A stretch of 64,000 nucleotides of DNA from Halomonas elongata (GTDB lineage: Bacteria; Pseudomonadota; Gammaproteobacteria; Pseudomonadales; Halomonadaceae): assembly GCF_029081005.1 (NCBI RefSeq), contig NZ_JAJQTQ010000018.1:1-64000 (forward strand), written 5' to 3'. The position numbers and the translations under genes were made by a program. Shown here piece after piece: positions 61,344 through 64,000 of the stretch. The notes beneath the pieces were generated by a model. The model was not told where the DNA came from, ran no database searches, and saw only the letters and a program-made list of their open reading frames with translations. Position 1 is the first letter of the stretch, and each line of letters starts with the position of its first letter.

Positions 61344-62153
61344 TCAGCCTCCGGTCACCGGGGGGAAGAAGGCGACTTCATCATCGGCGGTCAATGGTGT
61401 GGCCCCTCCGGCCATGACCTGATTGACGGCACACAGGACGCGCCCTTCCTCAAGCCCGGCGAAACGTGCATCCATGTCTCTCAACACCGCCTTGAGCCCA
61501 TTGATGTCGGCGCTCTCGAGTCGTTCGAAGGGCACCGCTACCTCTCCGACACCGAGACGCTCGCGAAGCTCCGCCAGGCACTTGACGCGCACACAGGGCT
61601 CCCCCAGGTCGCAGCGCACGCCCAGCGACACTTCACCGCTCGCGCCTTCCCCCGTCACGATGGGCGCCGACTCGGCCGGCGACACACGACGATAGTCACC
61701 GGAAACACCGCCGCTTTTCTCCTCGAGGCGGATGGCCCCGATTTCCATATCCTTGTCCACCGCCTTGCACATATCGTAGAGCGTCAGGCAGGCCACGGAA
61801 ACCGCCGTCAGCGCCTCCATCTCGACCCCCGTGCGGCCATTCAGCCGGCAGCTCGCGGTGACATGCACCCCGCCTTCGGCCTCGTCGAGACGGAAATCGA
61901 CCTCGACCCGGGACAAGGGCAACGCGTGGCAAAGAGGGATCAGTTCATGGGTGCGCTTGGCAGCCTGGATGGCGGCGATGCGTGCGGTCGCCAGGACATC
62001 CCCTTTCGGCAAATTGCCCTCGGCCAGCAACTGCAATGTCGATGGCTGCATATGGATGACGCCGGAGGCGCTGGCCTCCCGGCGACTCTCCGGCTTGTCG
62101 GCAACATCGACCATGCGGGCCTCGCCGCGGGCGTTGAGATGGGTCAGGGTCAT
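61344..62153 (-). CDS. moaC: MoaC-MoaD fusion protein
   Basis: A 269-aa fusion. Residues about 1-160 are MoaC (cyclic pyranopterin monophosphate synthase): [32 protein letters not shown] and [12 protein letters not shown] with the catalytic Asp/Lys. Residues about 185-269 are MoaD, the sulfur carrier: [15 protein letters not shown] and the terminal FFPPVTGG, whose Gly-Gly is adenylated and thiocarboxylated. moaC and moaD are normally separate. The frame is continuous through the junction, so this appears to be a true fusion placed directly before moaE. Confidence 0.9.
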   Translation of the reverse strand: MTLTHLNARGEARMVDVADKPESRREASASGVIHMQPSTLQLLAEGNLPKGDVLATARIAAIQAAKRTHELIPLCHALPLSRVEVDFRLDEAEGGVHVTASCRLNGRTGVEMEALTAVSVACLTLYDMCKAVDKDMEIGAIRLEEKSGGVSGDYRRVSPAESAPIVTGEGASGEVSLGVRCDLGEPCVRVKCLAELRERLGVGEVAVPFERLESADINGLKAVLRDMDARFAGLEEGRVLCAVNQVMAGGATPLTADDEVAFFPPVTGG

Positions 62154-62157
62154 GGAT

Positions 62158-62400
62158 TCAATGCCTCATGACAGTCACGGTAACAGGTTGAAAGGTGGCC
62201 ACCCCACCGGCCTCGACATCACCCCCTGGGGCGTCGGGCTCGATCGACAGTTGGCGACCACCATGGGAGTCGTCATGCCCGGGAAACGATATCGCGTCCC
62301 CCACGCTGCGCCGGACCATCCCCGGAATCAATACCATGCGGGACGTCGGCTTCATCGGGCAGCCGGGAGACTCTCCCGGCGTGAAACAGGACAGCATCAT
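62158..62400 (-). CDS. Small ORF between mobB and moaCD, doubtful
   Basis: An 80-codon frame whose ATG overlaps the mobB stop by 4 nt and which ends 4 nt before the moaCD start, so spacing fits an operon gene. The product is proline- and glycine-rich ([20 protein letters not shown]) and I do not recognise it. A non-coding leader for moaCD is equally possible. If not coding, the stretch of about 240 nt holds no other signal I can name. Confidence 0.3.
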   Translation of the reverse strand: MMLSCFTPGESPGCPMKPTSRMVLIPGMVRRSVGDAISFPGHDDSHGGRQLSIEPDAPGGDVEAGGVATFQPVTVTVMRH

Positions 62401-62987
62401 CGCGTCTCGCCCTCTTCGACTCGGGGCCCACGCTCGGATGGCCAGCGCGCCGGCCAGGCCGCCACCCAGGCGGTCAAGGCATCGAGGTCATCGAGATTCA
62501 GGCACTCGACACCGGCCGGCGGCTGCCAGTCTCCCTTGGCGGCCACGGCCTTGACCCAGGGGTCGACCGCGGCGCGCGCCGACTGGCCGAGCTCACTCCG
62601 ATACAGTTCCAGCTTGGGCAAGGGCCAGGCCTTGAAACCTTCCACCAGGATCAGGTCGGGCGCCTGCGGGCGTACCATCTCGATCAACTGCGCCAGATCC
62701 GCTTCCTCGCGATCCGGCGTCTCCAGCATCATCGCGATGCGCGCTCGGGAGGCCACCAGCATCGGTGCCGCCCCGGCCTGGCGCAAGCGATGGCTGTCCT
62801 TGCCCGGCTGATCGACATCGAAGTCGTGATGCGCATGCTTGATCACCGCCACCCGCAGGCCACGCTGCTGCAAGGCGGGCAGCAACTGCTCGAGCAAGGT
62901 CGTCTTGCCCGTTCCGCTCCAGGCCGCGATCCCCAGCAAGGCGGGCCATTCGGGCAGCGCCAGTGTCGCGGGCACCCCATCGGTCAT
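62397..62987 (-). CDS. mobB: Molybdopterin-guanine dinucleotide accessory GTPase
   Basis: A 196-aa P-loop GTP-binding protein. Walker A is GIAAWSGTGKTTLLEQL, and VAVIKHAHHDFDVDQPGKDS and LILVEGFK are family hallmarks. MobB assists MobA in attaching GMP to molybdopterin. It overlaps mobA by 4 nt and is second in the operon. Confidence 0.95.
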   Translation of the reverse strand: MTDGVPATLALPEWPALLGIAAWSGTGKTTLLEQLLPALQQRGLRVAVIKHAHHDFDVDQPGKDSHRLRQAGAAPMLVASRARIAMMLETPDREEADLAQLIEMVRPQAPDLILVEGFKAWPLPKLELYRSELGQSARAAVDPWVKAVAAKGDWQPPAGVECLNLDDLDALTAWVAAWPARWPSERGPRVEEGETR

Positions 62988-63589
62988 GGCGAAGGTGCCT
63001 CCTCGCCGAGCGCCTGCGCCAGACGCTGTCGCTCGGCATCGGTGTTGAGATTGGCAAAGGCCTCCGGGCAGTCGGAGACATCGACCCAGGCCCGGTCATG
63101 CCGCGCCTGCCAGGCATCGACCTTGCGCTCGCCCTCGGCCAGGCAACGTGCCAGGTCGTCGGCCAGGGCGACACGCACCAGGGCCACCACCGGATGCGCC
63201 CGGCGACCATCATGGGCGACGGCAAGGTCGCTCTCGCCGACGGCATCGACCAGGCGCGCGACAAGCGTACGGGGCAATGCCGGTGCATCGCACGGCACGA
63301 CCACCAGCCAGGAGGTCCGGGCGGCACGCAGGCCACTGTAAAGCCCCATCAGCGGCCCTTGATAGCCAGGCTCGACATCCTCGACGACACGATCGGCCAG
63401 TACCGCATAGGCGTCATGATGTCGATTGGCGGTGATCAGCAACTCACTCACATGGTCGCGCAGCACATCGCCGGCATGGGTTGCCAAGGGACGACCGTGA
63501 AAGGGTTCCAGCCCCTTGTCGCATCCCCTCATGCGGCTACCCCGACCACCGGCCAGCACCAGGCCGGTCAGGTCGTCGCGACGGATCAT
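62984..63589 (-). CDS. mobA: Molybdenum cofactor guanylyltransferase
   Basis: A 201-aa nucleotidyltransferase that joins GMP to molybdopterin to form MGD. The GTP-binding start is GLVLAGGRGSRMRGCDKGL, and VVVPCDAPALPRTLV holds the metal-binding Asp. The ATG at 63587-63589 has a CAGGAGACGTC site and heads the molybdenum-cofactor operon. The presence of mobAB implies bis-MGD enzymes, such as nitrate or formate oxidoreductases, elsewhere in the genome. Confidence 0.95.
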   Translation of the reverse strand: MIRRDDLTGLVLAGGRGSRMRGCDKGLEPFHGRPLATHAGDVLRDHVSELLITANRHHDAYAVLADRVVEDVEPGYQGPLMGLYSGLRAARTSWLVVVPCDAPALPRTLVARLVDAVGESDLAVAHDGRRAHPVVALVRVALADDLARCLAEGERKVDAWQARHDRAWVDVSDCPEAFANLNTDAERQRLAQALGEEAPSP

Positions 63590-63755
63590 GACGTCTCCTG
63601 CGGTTCGGTAATACTGTTGCCATGATGCCTCACCCAGCGACTCGGTGCCATGGCTCCGGGGCTTCGGCATTTCCCGAGGGGCGTCCGAACGGGTATCATT
63701 CGTCAAGAATTTTCCACAATGCAGGACGGCGACCACGCCGCTTACAGGACACAGG

Positions 63756-64000
63756 ATGGAAGAAGGATTCGACGTCGGAGCACGTCTGCGTCAGCTTCGA
63801 CAGGAACGGAACCTCTCGCAGCGCGAACTCGCCAAGCGGGCCCAGGTCACCAACAGCACCATCTCGCTGATCGAGCAGAACAGCGTGAGTCCCTCGGTCA
63901 GTTCCCTGAAGAAAATACTCGACGCCATGCCGGTGTCGATCAACGCCTTCTTCGCCGGGGACGAACCCAGCCACCCTCGCCCCTTCTACAAGGCCGACGA
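63756..64000 (+). CDS. PuuR-like XRE regulator, 5' part
   Basis: The first 81 codons of a gene that runs off the window. The N-terminal XRE helix-turn-helix is LSQRELAKRAQVTNSTISLI, followed by EQNSVSPSVSSLKKILDAMP and SINAFFAG. This pattern closely follows PuuR-type regulators, which carry a C-terminal cupin domain and repress putrescine/polyamine catabolism. The cupin part is outside the window, so the assignment rests on the N-terminal match. Confidence 0.75.
   Translation, partial: MEEGFDVGARLRQLRQERNLSQRELAKRAQVTNSTISLIEQNSVSPSVSSLKKILDAMPVSINAFFAGDEPSHPRPFYKAD

Noticed and set aside
1-64000. CRISPR array, tRNA or rRNA genes
   Set aside because: No regularly spaced repeats or recognisable cloverleaf or rRNA segments were seen on either strand. 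A tRNAscan or CRISPR search was not possible here.

Overview
The window looks like a chromosomal segment of a GC-rich gammaproteobacterium, most likely Halomonas or a close relative. This is inferred from the adjacency of a PsrA-type TetR gene and lexA, the type IV pilus pilA/pilBC arrangement, the molybdenum-cofactor cluster and the overall protein flavour. No rRNA, tRNA or CRISPR array was seen. Most genes sit in short, tightly spaced operons with clear Shine-Dalgarno sequences.

Layout. 1-2.1 kb: mobile-element debris (IS5-type transposase end, N-terminally truncated IS91-type transposase) around a HEPN-like gene. 2.2-19.7 kb: ordinary metabolic and regulatory genes: tautomerase, dihydroxyacetone kinase, an amidase/sodium-symporter operon with a LysR regulator, a GlxA-type regulator divergent from a methyltransferase, VOC and DUF1428 proteins, a CDF transporter, RidA, a LysE exporter divergent from a MocR regulator, an unusual ClC protein and an orphan PotD-like protein. 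19.9-28.5 kb: an unsaturated-uronate (pectin-type) catabolic cluster: kduI, kduD, an IclR regulator, a KdgM-type porin, a TRAP transporter, a GH105 hydrolase and a TIM-barrel isomerase. Two KdgR-box-like operators share flanking sequence. 48.8-64 kb: core genes: LPS-kinase-like, pilA/pilBC, L,D-transpeptidase, psrA, lexA, dinB, purU, an RNase J-like gene, an H-NS-like gene, moaA-moaE-moaCD(fusion)-mobB-mobA and the start of a PuuR-like regulator.

The outstanding region is about 28,841-48,583. This is a roughly 19.7-kb genomic island inserted inside the host yjbQ (UPF0047) gene. The host gene is cut between two Asp codons: 86 codons remain on the left and 53 on the right, 139 in all. The island carries its own intact 139-codon yjbQ at its right end, so it breaks the gene and supplies a replacement. 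Next to that copy lie three consecutive tyrosine-recombinase genes and a small coiled-coil gene, the ginABCD layout of GInt islands. The opposite end is AT-rich and gene-free, and both ends carry clusters of an ATGGAC motif.

The cargo is defence-like. A single minus-strand operon appears to encode a one-TRD HsdS, HsdM, a full HsdS, a CD-NTase with an AGS-C-like sensor domain, a SLATT-type membrane effector, HsdR, an HELCH metallopeptidase and a 56-aa basic protein. A CBASS-like cyclic-nucleotide module therefore lies inside a type I restriction-modification operon. An unrecognised two-gene unit, a helix-turn-helix/zinc-ribbon protein divergent from an XRE regulator, and a possible orphan antitoxin fill the rest.
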